Source of the DNA: Bugula neritina
Taxonomy: Eukaryota > Bryozoa > Gymnolaemata > Cheilostomatida > Bugulidae
NCBI GenBank assembly: GCA_964035545.1
Contig: OZ037768.1
Coordinates: 9,415,241-9,479,240, forward strand
Length of the DNA: 64,000 nucleotides
Direction of reading: 5' to 3'
The translations under genes and the position numbers were made by a program. The notes beneath the pieces are model-generated. The model saw nothing but the letters and a program-made list of their open reading frames with translations. It had not been told where the DNA came from and did no database searches. Position 1 is the stretch's first letter. Each line of letters starts with the position of its first letter. Shown here one piece after another: positions 16,701-26,540 of the stretch.

Positions 16701-18716
16701 ATTGTTCACTGTTAAAATATTTCAAATTTCAGGTAACTAATTAGAAACTTGTGCTACTAATTTCTGTCAGGTGATCATTCTATAATATAAATTCTTTATT
16801 ACCAGCTTATGAACACTGTCAAGATTCAAATATTAAAAAAATTTATGACTATTTTGAAATTTCATAGAGTAAGACAATAATTTAAATATGTTTTGATTTA
16901 AAAGGCAATTTCCACAAACATTTTATCATTTTAATTTTATATATAGCTATAAGATAACCTAACAGCTATAAGATAAACTAAATTAAATTTGAAATATCTG
17001 ATGGTGTGTGCTAATTTGCTCTTAATAGAAAATTTGGTTGCTTTTGTTTAGTTGGTTGGTAGTCTTCCAGTAGTAAGTTTTATTAGTGCCAAGTTCGTAT
17101 TTTTCAACCACCACTGAAGTTAGAATGAGCATTTTTGTACTTGCTTTCAAAATAATGTTTAGTTTGATGTAAAGTTTGAGCTTTTATTTAGAGAAAACAA
17201 CTTCATAGGTATTTAATATTTAATGTTTTATTATGTACATTGTAACTGTTGTTCACTGCTGTAGTCTTATTCTTCAGGTTTGTTCCCTGATGTGGGTGGC
17301 AGTCACTTTCTTTCAAGACTCGAAGGTTCTATTGGTTTGTATTTAGCTCTGACCGGTTGCAGACTGAAAGGAGAAGATGTGCATAGAGCTGGCATTGCTT
17401 CTCATTACATAACACATGAAAATGGTTTAGTACGTCTCCTTAGTCTTGTTTATTAGAATGTATATAAACTTACTTGTTCGTTTTATTCAACAGTTATACA
17501 ATAAGGTTCTTATTATCTATTTATATTTTATTGTTATTTATTCAGTTTCACATAACAATGAAATTGTTATTATAATTGGTCTCTTTAGCAATTATTCATG
17601 TTAAACTTTTAGTATGAAAGGATGCAAGCAGATCTTCTGACACTGAGTAATCCAACTCGAGACTCCATCAATGAGTTACTTGATTCATTTCATAAACAAG
17701 TGAGAACTCCATAGTATTTCAGACATTTATGCAGTTGTCTGTCATGACCAGTGCCCTATACCAAGTTTATGGAAATGATATATTATTTGTTTTTTTTTCA
17801 TAACCTTATTGCTTACAGTATTTGAGTTTCTTGTTGTAATGTTTACAGAGTTGCACGAAAAGCCCTTATTCCCTCGCTCCTCATCTGCCCAAAATAAATG
17901 AGATCTTCAGCTTGCCCACGCTGGAGCAAATATACGCTGCCCTGGAGAGTGAAGACTCAGAATGGTCTAATAAAACACTCAATACTCTCAAAAAGATGGT
18001 AGGTTTTCAAACTGCATATGCTTGACTGGTAGAATGAATGTGTGTAAGTGGTATACTTTTTTGTAGATCAAACTTTAATGTAAAAATAAAGTTTATAATA
18101 AATTTTCATTGAGAAATATCACACTCGCGTGCACAGCAGTGTTTGTAAACAATTTGGATGAGTGGTTGAAACTTCAAGAAAGATTGGAGTTATCTTTTCT
18201 CTTGAGTTTGTATAAAATATTGTTGCTGCTGTACAATTTACTTAGCACAATTATCCTTACCACCTAATCATAAATAGCTGTTGGGACTTCCTTTTAATAA
18301 TTTTAAAACATAGAATATTATTAAGGAATCTGTAATTAAAATGCAAATAATGAAAATTGCTCGACTAAATCTAATTGATATAATTTTGTGACTAAATGAA
18401 CAGTATTGTATATTCAACTGTATGAAATGTGACATATGCATCTGTATTTTAGTCTCCTACTTCTATGAAGATAACAATGGAACAACTAAGGCGAGGTAAA
18501 ACTATGAATCTAGCGGAATGCTTGAAAATGGAACTACGCATGTGCAGAACCATCATGTTGAATAAAGATTTCTATGAAGGGGTGAGGGCTGTGCTGATTG
18601 ATAAAGACCATCAACCTCTATGGAGACCCAATAGTATTGAAGAAACTAGTGATGAATATGTTCAAACATACTTTGAGCCAATTCCAGAAGGGAAGGAGTT
18701 GGAAATAAAGTCTTAG
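10754..18716 (+). CDS. HIBCH: 3-hydroxyisobutyryl-CoA hydrolase, mitochondrial
   Basis: Enoyl-CoA hydratase/isomerase-superfamily hydrolase that releases 3-hydroxyisobutyrate from its CoA ester in valine breakdown. Nine exons: 10754-10909, 11012-11099, 11855-11941, 12424-12476, 16554-16632, 17278-17429, 17613-17699, 17849-17998, 18453-18716 (TAG). They give a continuous 371-residue frame. Motifs: [18 protein letters not shown] near the N-terminus, [15 protein letters not shown] (about 67-81, oxyanion region), [26 protein letters not shown] (about 124-136), [16 protein letters not shown] with the expected catalytic Glu at about 151 and Asp at about 159, and [18 protein letters not shown] and [13 protein letters not shown] in the C-terminal half. 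The chosen ATG directly follows a good acceptor (TTTTATATACAG), so an upstream exon with the mitochondrial targeting peptide may exist. As modelled, no clear presequence is present. Intron 4 (12477-16553) contains a giant inverted repeat. Confidence 0.93.
12734..13631. repeat. Left arm of a giant inverted repeat in HIBCH intron 4
   Basis: About 0.9 kb that reappears inverted at 14718-15953. The outer edge is AATAGAGGGGTTT; the inner edge fades near GCAAGCTGGTTTGC. In the middle (for example 13000-13370 against 15320-15700) I see only a handful of mismatches over some 370 bases. The inner 120 bases are more diverged. Confidence 0.9.
14718..15953. repeat. Right arm of the giant inverted repeat in HIBCH intron 4
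   Basis: Reverse complement of the arm at 12734-13631, ending AAACCCTCTATT. It is longer than its partner by a 343 bp MITE (14977-15319) plus a 3 bp target duplication; without these the arms match in length (about 890 bases). The spacer between the arms (13632-14717) is about 1.1 kb and shows no recognised coding region. The whole structure is inside an intron and would be transcribed as a long RNA hairpin. Confidence 0.9.
14977..15319. mobile_element. 343 bp MITE with 69 bp terminal inverted repeats, PIF/Harbinger-like
   Basis: Both ends start GCCTRGGGCCACACGGTGCG and continue as a 69 bp inverted repeat with one mismatch, ending GGTGTCCACTG. TTA flanks both sides (14974-14976 and 15320-15322). 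The other arm of the surrounding palindrome keeps the empty site with a single TTA, which proves insertion and target duplication. A 3 bp TTA/TAA duplication is typical of PIF/Harbinger elements. The centre holds CG-containing sequence (TCGCACTCGC, CGACGACAGAGACG) unlike the AT-rich surroundings and has no transposase. Confidence 0.92.
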
Positions 18717-18722
18717 TGTAGA

Positions 18723-18728
18723 AATAAA
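18723..18728 (+). terminator. Poly(A) signal AATAAA, HIBCH (proximal)
   Basis: AATAAA only seven bases after the HIBCH stop codon. A second AATAAA on the same strand at 18914-18919 is the alternative distal signal. Confidence 0.4.
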
Positions 18729-18888
18729 ATTAGTCAAGTCAAGGCCAAAGCTCGCTCTGGGATACATAGCAGACAGTCAAAGCTTTGGTATGCTGTATTT
18801 AAAAAAATATTAAATTGATTTTCCGGTAGATTTTAGGATGATAAATTATGTGTGCGTAATAATGCTTTTGTAATATGTAAAAATAAGA

Positions 18889-18894
18889 TTTATT
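18889..18894 (-). terminator. Poly(A) signal AATAAA, TMUB-like gene
   Basis: TTTATT on the plus strand reads AATAAA for the leftward gene, 56 bases beyond its stop codon. It lies between the two candidate HIBCH signals, so the two mature transcripts could overlap at their 3' ends. Confidence 0.5.
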
Positions 18895-18913
18895 TTTTTA
18901 GAAGTAATTAACA

Positions 18914-18919
18914 AATAAA
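18914..18919 (+). terminator. Poly(A) signal AATAAA, HIBCH (distal)
   Basis: Second AATAAA downstream of HIBCH, about 200 bases from the stop and only 31 bases short of the stop codon of the convergent gene. Confidence 0.4.
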
Positions 18920-18949
18920 TTTACAACATTAAAAAGCATTGGTGAAGTG

Positions 18950-21309
18950 TTATTCATTTGTAGACCTTATTTGTGTATTGACATGTATATTCCTGCGAGT
19001 ATCTAAATTGGTTGGTGGACCAGAGCGGCGTTGTGCAATAAAACAACATATAAACACGCTGGTTATTCCAATGAGCGAGATAGTGGAGGTTATGTTGAAA
19101 AGCTCTGCATGGTCATATCTCAAGTACCATAGAATACACAGCATGAACGCAAACAGGGGTACCATAAGATTACCAGTTTCCAGCATTGGAGTGTCTGGTG
19201 CGGGCCTAGTTGGAGGTTCGTCACGGTTAACAGAGTCATTTATTAGAGCATGTATTGCCATGTTATTAATAATGTTATAGTGCTGCAGGGTTCTTTGTTC
19301 TTGAAGTACTTGTCCATTGCATATCAATCTGATGAGCTTATTAGAAGACAGCTCGGCAGCAAAGTTGCACCTAAAATATACAGATAGGATATACAAACGG
19401 TAAAAAGTAAGCATTGCTGTAGTTTAAGTTTGCTAAAAATATTTTCCCTCAAACCAAGTGCATTAACTACCTTATAAAATCTTGAACTGTGTCAGTTACT
19501 TTAGCTCTTGTCAACCTTTCATTGTCATCAATAAATTTAAGTCGAATTTGTATTGTGTCCTCAGTGTCTGAAGGTTGTGTGCTCTCCTCACTGCCCAGTA
19601 CTGTATCACTGTTAGACTCTGAGGCTATGGGTTTTTTCTTGTCTGAAGGATCTCCCTCTACACTGGAGACTGAATCTGATGGTTTCTCTAGTCCAGCATT
19701 GGCACCAGGAATATTCTAGAATAATTATGAAACATCAGACATTCAGTTATTTAGCACTACTTACAGATGACAATATTGTAAAAGGAATTACTTGCTACTT
19801 CAGAGTTTAGAAATAAATCTTCTTTCCATACAAAAATATTGATTGCTTACAAACTCAACTGAAATTATTCATATTTGTGTAAGAAATCGAATACAATAAA
19901 GTTATGATCAAACAAAATGCTTCTGAAACTATTTATTCTATACTTCTGTTGGTTATTCTAATGCATAACAGGGGCCAAACATATTACAGGTGAGATCAAG
20001 TGGAACTACGTTATGTGACTGTTTTTTGATAGAAAGTCATTTTGGCAATTCTAACTGTTCTACAGTTCTGCCAGTTGAAAGTAAGTGCTGCCCTGAACAA
20101 TTTCAACATATATTTCAAAACGATTATCAGCATACAACCGCTACAAGAAAATCTGAGGTCTTTCAATGCATAACAGGAACCCTCCAGTTTCTAAGGATTA
20201 TCAATTGTCATGTAGTGTAGCTGTTATGTAATATAACTGATTAGTAGATGAAAGTCAGTGATAAGACTGTAAGCATAACAATAGCAGACCTCTGTAAGTC
20301 CATCACTACTATCGGATTCATCACTATCTCTATGAAGCAAATCCTCAGCTGCTGAATTCAGTGTTTCTGTATTGCTGCCATTTTCTATACAAAATAAAAA
20401 TTTAAAAGTACGATTTTCACATGTGACTCCACACAATGACAATTTACTACACACTTTGAAAAATATTGCAAGTTGTCTCCTCTTTTGGAACCTCATATAT
20501 AAAAATCATATGAAAGTTAAACAGAATTTTGCCTGACAAATTCAAGTGGTTAATTTGAGCAAAAGTCAGCAATATTTTGTTGCAAAATCTAAGCAATTGA
20601 AAGGATTGCTTCACAAGAGTTAGTTTTATTGGACAAGCATATGTTGCATATTTTTGCAAGTTAACTTATTTGGTGCAATACATGGTGTTGCAACTGTGCA
20701 TCAATAATAAAATCCTAGTCATTATTTAAAGCTTGTTACCCCAATAGTAATTTTTTAATAAAAAACCAGCAACTACATACTTGGCTTATATTCGTTTTAG
20801 TATAGTAAAGTTTCCACATAAAATAGTATTTAAATTATATGAATTTGAAAGCTAATGAAAATTTCAAATTTCACCTGCTGTGATGGAATTTATTTCTTCA
20901 GACAAATCCCTGGCCAAATTATCGGACTGATCATTAGTTTCAACGTTTTCTTCGTCAATATTGTCTGACCTCTGGGCTCGAAGAATAGTGGTTTGAGAGG
21001 GCACTGGCTATAATCATGAAAGGAATTAATCAATTTGACAAGTATTCCAGTCATCGAAGACAGTACAAGTTTAAATTTTAAGTATACGTGAACATTTGGA
21101 CTTACATCAGTAGTAGAACTGTTTATATGCCTGTTGAGTTCCACATTACTTCGCTGAATTCTTACGGGTGACAGCCTTGCCTGACTGTTGGTAAGATTTG
21201 TAGAAGACCAGGCTAAACTAAGTAGAACCACTACAAGTGCCAGACCGAAACCTAAGAGAACATCATTTCCAACTCCTTCTATGATTGCACCACTTAAATC
21301 TTGCTCCAT
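18950..21309 (-). CDS. TMUB: Transmembrane and ubiquitin-like domain protein (TMUB1/2-like)
   Basis: Five exons read leftward: 21309-21106, 21007-20875, 20384-20290, 19715-19471, 19370-18950. They give one frame of 365 residues. The start IIEGVGNDVLLGFGLALVVV matches the TMUB family N-terminus and forms a membrane segment (about 15-34). A long acidic and Ser-rich linker follows (DSDESDSSD). A ubiquitin-like domain runs from about 199 (IQIRLKFIDDNERLTRAK) to about 270 (LIRLICNGQVLQEQRTL). Two more hydrophobic segments lie near the C-terminus (LMVPLFAFMLCILWYL; ISLIGITSVFICCFIA). Mammalian TMUB1 takes part in ER-associated degradation and receptor trafficking; the same role here is inference. 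The exon 3 donor (GAG|GTCTGC) is weaker than the others. The gene is convergent with HIBCH, with only 233 bases between stop codons. Confidence 0.87.
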
Positions 21310-22179
21310 ATCCTAACTAAATAAATAAGAAATTTACTCAAAACAATATTTACCTTGCCCATTTTGCCCAAGGTTTATTCCCAACAGTATAAAGATACGA
21401 TCTTTAAACAATGAGAATACAATTATTAAAATATTATCCCGCCAAAATATTGTTTCTATTAATTATTTAAGGTTGTTGATCAGTTTTACTTTCTTATACC
21501 CTAGGGCCTAGAATATAGCTAACTATACATTGAGATAATGCACCAAATTACAAACTTTTTAATGACATCAAAATTACGAAATATAGTTTTCAATTATCAA
21601 TAATTATTAATTAGTATTGTTGTATTTACTATTGACTTTAGGTGCATAATCACAATGACAATCATTATTGATCGTTAGTTTCCAGCTATTAAATACAACA
21701 ACTAAATATTAATAATCAATATGAATGCGACAACTATTAATTGCCAATCTTAATTAAAGTATCAGCTACAATAACCATGAGTATGATTATGACCATCACA
21801 GCTGAACTCAAAGTGAAGGCTAACGAAATTAAATAACTAAGTATATCACAAGGCCAAGGCAAATGTTATTGATATCATTATTCATTGATGATATTGATTG
21901 AAAATTGACGGAAAATTAATTATAATTATAAACTGAAATTGAAACTGCTGTTGTAAGTGTAAGACAAAACTAAGAGTTAAGCTCTGTAGACTGTAAGACT
22001 AAGAGCAAAGGTAAGTGAACGCATTCACAGTGACATTCAGTTTCACATTGAGGCTGGCTATTGGATTCGATGCCAAGGGTAGCTATGTATGATAGTTATA
22101 GTATGAGCATCAGTACGAGTATGAGCAGCACCTGCACTGTGAAACATAATTAGAATGTCAGATACGACATTATATTATT
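21310..22179. other. Intergenic region between the TMUB-like gene and the BEL element
   Basis: No gene recognised. Holds the presumed promoter of the leftward TMUB-like gene and imperfect AAT/ATG/ATC triplet sequence (about 21600-22150), the same kind of tract that resumes at 27388 beyond the LTR element. Confidence 0.6.
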
Positions 22180-22502
22180 ACTATTGTAATGTTACGAAAT
22201 AGGATGTTTACAGATATTATAACTTGTAGTACAATCACACACAATCACAATGTCATTAACCTCAAATTAGCCTAACCACTAGCTGCTAGTAGTCTACCTA
22301 ATGCTTCTTTAATCACTACCCCAAAACAGTAGCTACGCATGTAGAATGATTCATAGTCAGCAGCTATGCTTGCATCAGCTGTGATGTCACACGATGCTTG
22401 TTTACTTCAGCCCACTTCTTGAAACAGTAAGATCCTACCCCAAAATAGTAAATTGTAAAATCATACCTCTTACAACACAATAATGTTTATCAAATGGATT
22501 AG

Positions 22503-22510
22503 TATATAAG
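22503..22510 (+). promoter_or_regulatory. TATA-like box in the 5' LTR
   Basis: TATATAAG, also present at 26859-26866 in the 3' LTR. If used, transcription would begin roughly 30 bases downstream (about 22535). The region up to the AATAAA would then be the R segment. Confidence 0.5.
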
Positions 22511-22705
22511 ACAAAACCATTTTTAGTAGTTGCAATATTGTTAGAGTCATGCTGTCAGTTTGGACAGCATCAAATTTATGTAAGACTACTAAAGAGTAGC
22601 ATTATTTGAAAGACTGTGCAAAGCCACAGCATTAACATAACAGTAGACTAGGAGAGAGAGAAAAGAGTTTTTATGGTCAGCATTTGGTCAGTATTTGGTG
22701 ACTCA

Positions 22706-22711
22706 AATAAA
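22706..22711 (+). terminator. LTR poly(A) signal AATAAA
   Basis: AATAAA within TGACTCAAATAAACTC, conserved in both LTRs. In the 3' LTR it lies downstream of the 217 bp insert. Confidence 0.5.
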
Positions 22712-22809
22712 CTCTGATCACGTCTAAAACCCTCCCTATTCCTAGTCAGGCTGTATAAGCTAGAGTGTCACTCTAAAGCAAGAGTCATAGCAAAGAGTGT
22801 CATTCTATA

Positions 22810-22887
22810 GTAAAAACTCTTACTCAAGTCCGGGAGTAAAAACTCTTTCTCAAAGTCCGGGAGAAAAAGCTCCATCTCAAGTCCAAC
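22810..22887 (+). repeat. Three ~26 bp tandem repeats directly after the 5' LTR
   Basis: Units start at 22810, 22836 and 22863. They follow the pattern GTAAAAACTCTTACTCAA then GTCCGGGA; the third is more diverged. They occupy the position where a tRNA primer-binding site is expected, and no obvious TGG-type primer site is visible there. Confidence 0.8.
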
Positions 22888-23409
22888 AAAAGAAGTCGAC
22901 AAACATAAGACGACCACAAAGAGAACCTCACTTCTACCCACCTCAACTATATAAACATTATTAACATTTATCAGGATTATTCTCAACTCCTCTCAACTAC
23001 ACACAAAGGTGACCTGGAATCAGCAGATTGGTGAGAGATTACCATATAACCCTCACCTTCACATATAAGTGACATAATTATAAAGAAAATAGTTGAATGG
23101 AAAGTTATTAGAATAATTAGGCTTGCATGCAGATTTATTTTTTGGAAGTATTGTAATTATAGAAACTCCATTTGATAAACATTGTGTCAAAGCCCCATAA
23201 AATTAATTAGGATCTCCCTGTTTCTGATTGGGCAGTTGGGTGCAATCCCTGTGCTGGCATCAGCTGTTTGTTTGCATTAGCTGTTGGCTAGTGATAAATC
23301 TTGACAAACTAGTCCAAACTAGTTTTCCTACTGAATTTAGGTTATAAAATAGCTGTAGTAAGTAAATGCATGCTTTTCACTAACTGTCTCTATTACTAAC
23401 ACAGCAACA

Positions 23410-26154
23410 ATGAATGATGACACATCCACATGTAGTAATAGCATTAGGATTAGCAGCCGAGTCAAAACCCTATCTACAAAGGGAAAACAATTAGAGGTAG
23501 AAAAAAGGTTTAAATCTGTCACAAGTGCAATTAAAAGGTTTAGAAGTAGGCATGCAGCAACAGACAATCATGATAATGAATTTTGGGATGACATACAACG
23601 AATTATGTTAGATGCAGATGCTGACTTAGCAATTCTAAAGTCATTAGCTCCAAGTCATCCTCACCTTGAGGACTTAACACAACAAATTAACAGTATACAT
23701 GAACAATGTAAGGGCGAAAGCCATTCAGTACATGCTAGCAGTAAACACACATCAAAAGCAAGCTCATTCATCTCAGCCAAGACAAAATTGCAAGTTGCAC
23801 AATTAGAAAGTGAAATGGAAGCCATGCAAAGACAGGCTGAGCTAGAAAGGCAGTTAGCCAATGTCCAGTTGGAACTAAGTAAAAGTAAGCTGTTAGAAAA
23901 ACAGAAACAACTGAGAATAAGGCAGGAAATAATAGAGGAACATGATGTAGATGTTAGAGATGAGCTAGCAGAGTATTTAGATAATTGCCAACCAATAGTG
24001 AATCAGGAAAGCAATAGTGAAGTTATTTTTAGTAGGCCAGTAGAAGTTTTGCAAAGCAACCAACCACAGCAAATAGGCAGCATACAAAACAACGAATCAC
24101 AGCATTCTACATGCAGTAATGAATACCTGGCCACATGCTTAACAAGAGCAATACAAGCCAACAATGTGCCGAAGCCACCAATATTTAGGGGAAATCCCTT
24201 AGACTTTATAGATTGGGAATATGCCATAGAGAGTTACATCAAGGATAAAATGATAGGTGATGATGGTAAAATGTATGTCTTGAAACAGCATGTTGATGGA
24301 CCTGCTAGAGAAGCAATTAGTGGCCTATGCAGTTTACATACACTAGCAGCATACCAAAAGGCCAGAATAATTTTGAAAGAAAGATTTGGGTCAGAATTCA
24401 CAGTTGCTAATGAATTTCGAAAGAAAATTAATGCTTGGCCCAAAATGAAACCACATGAACATAAGCAGATACAATCATTTTCTGACTTCCTCACACATTG
24501 CGAAATAGCAGCAAAAGATATTAAAGAGTTGGAAATTTTAAATGATTGCGAAAAGAATCTTGAGCTCATGTCCAAGCTGCCAGATAACATGATAAATAGA
24601 TGGAAGCGTGAGGTAACCACGCATAGGAAAAATCACAGGAGTTACCCCAGTTTTAGTCAGTTTGTAAAGTTTGTGCAAACAGAAGCGGAAATCCTAAACG
24701 ATCCAATCACTTCATCTTTGCTAGGTTCAAGGGTCATAGACTCAAATAAGCCTCAAAAGCACAACAATAAGGGCATTAGCTTTGCTACTAGCATAGAAAA
24801 GCATTCTCCTGATGTTAAAAGTACAGAAAACCACAAAGCTAAACTATGCCTCTACTGCAATTACAGTAATCATAGCACACATGAGTGTAGAAAACTGGCT
24901 AGCATACCAGTTGATCAAAGACAACAGTTCATTACTAGTAAAAGATTATGCTTTGGTTGCTTGAGAATAGGTCACATGACAAAAGAATGCAGAAATAGAG
25001 CTACTTGTAAAATATGCCAAAAAAGGCATCCTACTGTAACACATAGAAGCAATCAGCCAGCTACACAAGCTAACAACAGTAATACCAAAGTAGAAACAGT
25101 GCAGGTAAATGAAGTAGCAAGTAGCAACAACCCAGAGCAAGTAACAGCTAACAGCAACAATACAGTGGCTAAAACAAATGGCTTGTGCTCAATGGTTGTG
25201 CCTATATACCTAGCAACTGTAGATAACCCTAATGAGGAAGTGCTAACTTATGCACTCTTAGATAGCATGTCAGATACCACATTTGTAACTAACCAAGTTG
25301 TTAGTAAGCTACAAACAGCTACAAGCAAACCAGTTTCTCTTAAACTAACAACAATGACAGCTGACAACTTGGAAATGAAGTGTAAGGTGTACAATAACTT
25401 GACCATTAGAGGACTGAACATGCATGAGCAGATACAAGTAGGAAAGACTTACAGTAGGGACAGCATTCCAATTAACAAGCAGCACATACCCACACCAGAA
25501 ATTGCCACTAGATGGCCACACCTTAAATGCATTGCAGGTGAAATACCACAAGGTTTAGATATAGAGATAGGAATGCTTATAGGGTATGACAACTCCAGAG
25601 CTTTAGTGCCACTTGAAACTAAAATAGGCCTTGCAATCAATGATCCCTTTGCTCTGAGAACACCTCTAGGATGGTGTATTGTAGGCAATAGTGGTAAGCA
25701 TGAAACAAACTCATTTCCCACATGCAATAGGGCTATGGCTCATGAGCAGAACTTGAGTTCAGATATCTTGAATGTCCTACAGCAAGATTATACCGACACA
25801 AAGTACATTGGTACTCATAACATGTCACAGGAAGATGCCAAGTTTTTAGATAACATGCGCAACAATATTAAACAAAGAGAAGACAATTATTACAGCATGC
25901 CACTGCCGTTTAAAAATGCTAAGCCACAATTACCAAACAATAGACAATTAGCTGTGCACAGACTTGATACCCTCAAAACTAAAATGCTTAAAGACCAGAA
26001 ATATCGAACAGATTACGTGGCATTCATGACAGACATAATAAACAATGGCGATGCAGAATTGGTGCCTACAACTTGTGAGGCAAGCAATCATCAGTGGTAC
26101 ATTCCCCACTTTGGCGTGTATCACCCCAAAAAGAAAAAGATTAGTAAAGCATAA
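23410..26154 (+). CDS. BEL/Pao gag plus protease polyprotein (914 aa), RT missing
   Basis: Uninterrupted 914-codon ORF of an LTR retrotransposon. The N-terminal part is a helical, charged region with a coiled-coil-like stretch (about 130-190). A gag-like DUF1759-type domain follows, from about residue 257 (PPIFRGNPLDFIDWE). Two CCHC zinc knuckles are at about 480-493 and 514-527 (C-x2-C-x4-H-x4-C), then a third Cys/His cluster (CKICQKRHPTVTH). A retropepsin-like domain (DUF1758 type) has LLDSMSD at about 616-622, with Met where the catalytic D-S/T-G triplet usually has Gly, so the protease may be inactive. The ORF ends just after the first RT-region block (WYIPHFGVYHPKK). The polymerase core with its YxDD motif is missing. 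The start ATG follows an AT-rich leader. Confidence 0.9.
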   Translation: MNDDTSTCSNSIRISSRVKTLSTKGKQLEVEKRFKSVTSAIKRFRSRHAATDNHDNEFWDDIQRIMLDADADLAILKSLAPSHPHLEDLTQQINSIHEQCKGESHSVHASSKHTSKASSFISAKTKLQVAQLESEMEAMQRQAELERQLANVQLELSKSKLLEKQKQLRIRQEIIEEHDVDVRDELAEYLDNCQPIVNQESNSEVIFSRPVEVLQSNQPQQIGSIQNNESQHSTCSNEYLATCLTRAIQANNVPKPPIFRGNPLDFIDWEYAIESYIKDKMIGDDGKMYVLKQHVDGPAREAISGLCSLHTLAAYQKARIILKERFGSEFTVANEFRKKINAWPKMKPHEHKQIQSFSDFLTHCEIAAKDIKELEILNDCEKNLELMSKLPDNMINRWKREVTTHRKNHRSYPSFSQFVKFVQTEAEILNDPITSSLLGSRVIDSNKPQKHNNKGISFATSIEKHSPDVKSTENHKAKLCLYCNYSNHSTHECRKLASIPVDQRQQFITSKRLCFGCLRIGHMTKECRNRATCKICQKRHPTVTHRSNQPATQANNSNTKVETVQVNEVASSNNPEQVTANSNNTVAKTNGLCSMVVPIYLATVDNPNEEVLTYALLDSMSDTTFVTNQVVSKLQTATSKPVSLKLTTMTADNLEMKCKVYNNLTIRGLNMHEQIQVGKTYSRDSIPINKQHIPTPEIATRWPHLKCIAGEIPQGLDIEIGMLIGYDNSRALVPLETKIGLAINDPFALRTPLGWCIVGNSGKHETNSFPTCNRAMAHEQNLSSDILNVLQQDYTDTKYIGTHNMSQEDAKFLDNMRNNIKQREDNYYSMPLPFKNAKPQLPNNRQLAVHRLDTLKTKMLKDQKYRTDYVAFMTDIINNGDAELVPTTCEASNHQWYIPHFGVYHPKKKKISKA

Positions 26155-26540
26155 AGGTAGCATAACTCCCAGACTCACAATTATTGACTTGACAGATGCT
26201 AAACATCTTATAATACAGTGGGTACAAACATAGTCATTTTCAGATGAATATTACAGGCTAAGTAAAAACAAACATGTAAGTAAAGATAGAAACACATAAA
26301 ACTGAGACGACTTAATTCGTAAGGTAAAGGTGCAACTAGCAACTACAGAGTTGAACAGTAAAGGTGTGAGACTAGCTCCACCCACATACTTAGATAGGCC
26401 TATCCACAAATTAATTTACCTATTTACCCCATAACCTTTGCATGCATACCTATATTAGTATTTTAGCTTAGTATTTTAAATGCATAATAATATAATTGTT
26501 AATTCCCTCTAAGTGAATAGAGAGAAATTAAAGGGGGGAG
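26155..26540 (+). pseudogene. Leftover pol sequence of the BEL element
   Basis: In a frame different from the upstream ORF, the sequence from about 26150 encodes GSITPRLTIIDLTDAKHLI and, past one stop, SFSDEYYRLSKNK. This resembles the segment that lies just before the integrase zinc-binding region in BEL/Pao pol. A deletion therefore seems to join the very start of RT to this point, removing RT and RNase H; integrase is lost too. The end is a purine-rich AAAGGGGGGAG next to the 3' LTR, the expected polypurine tract. Confidence 0.65.

Larger units (their letters stand above)
22185..22809 (+). repeat. 5' LTR (625 bp)
   Basis: Starts TGTAATGTTACGAAATAGG and ends GTGTCATTCTATA. It matches the 3' LTR except for four substitutions and the lack of a 217 bp segment whose site is after 22667. 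It holds a TATA-like box (22503-22510) and an AATAAA (22706-22711). Confidence 0.92.

Noticed and set aside
22810-22887. Tandem repeats considered as a CRISPR-like array
   Set aside because: Units are directly adjacent with no unique spacers, in eukaryotic DNA and within an LTR element leader.
23337-26178. Many minus-strand open frames over the BEL gag ORF
   Set aside because: Shadows of the plus-strand 914-codon ORF.
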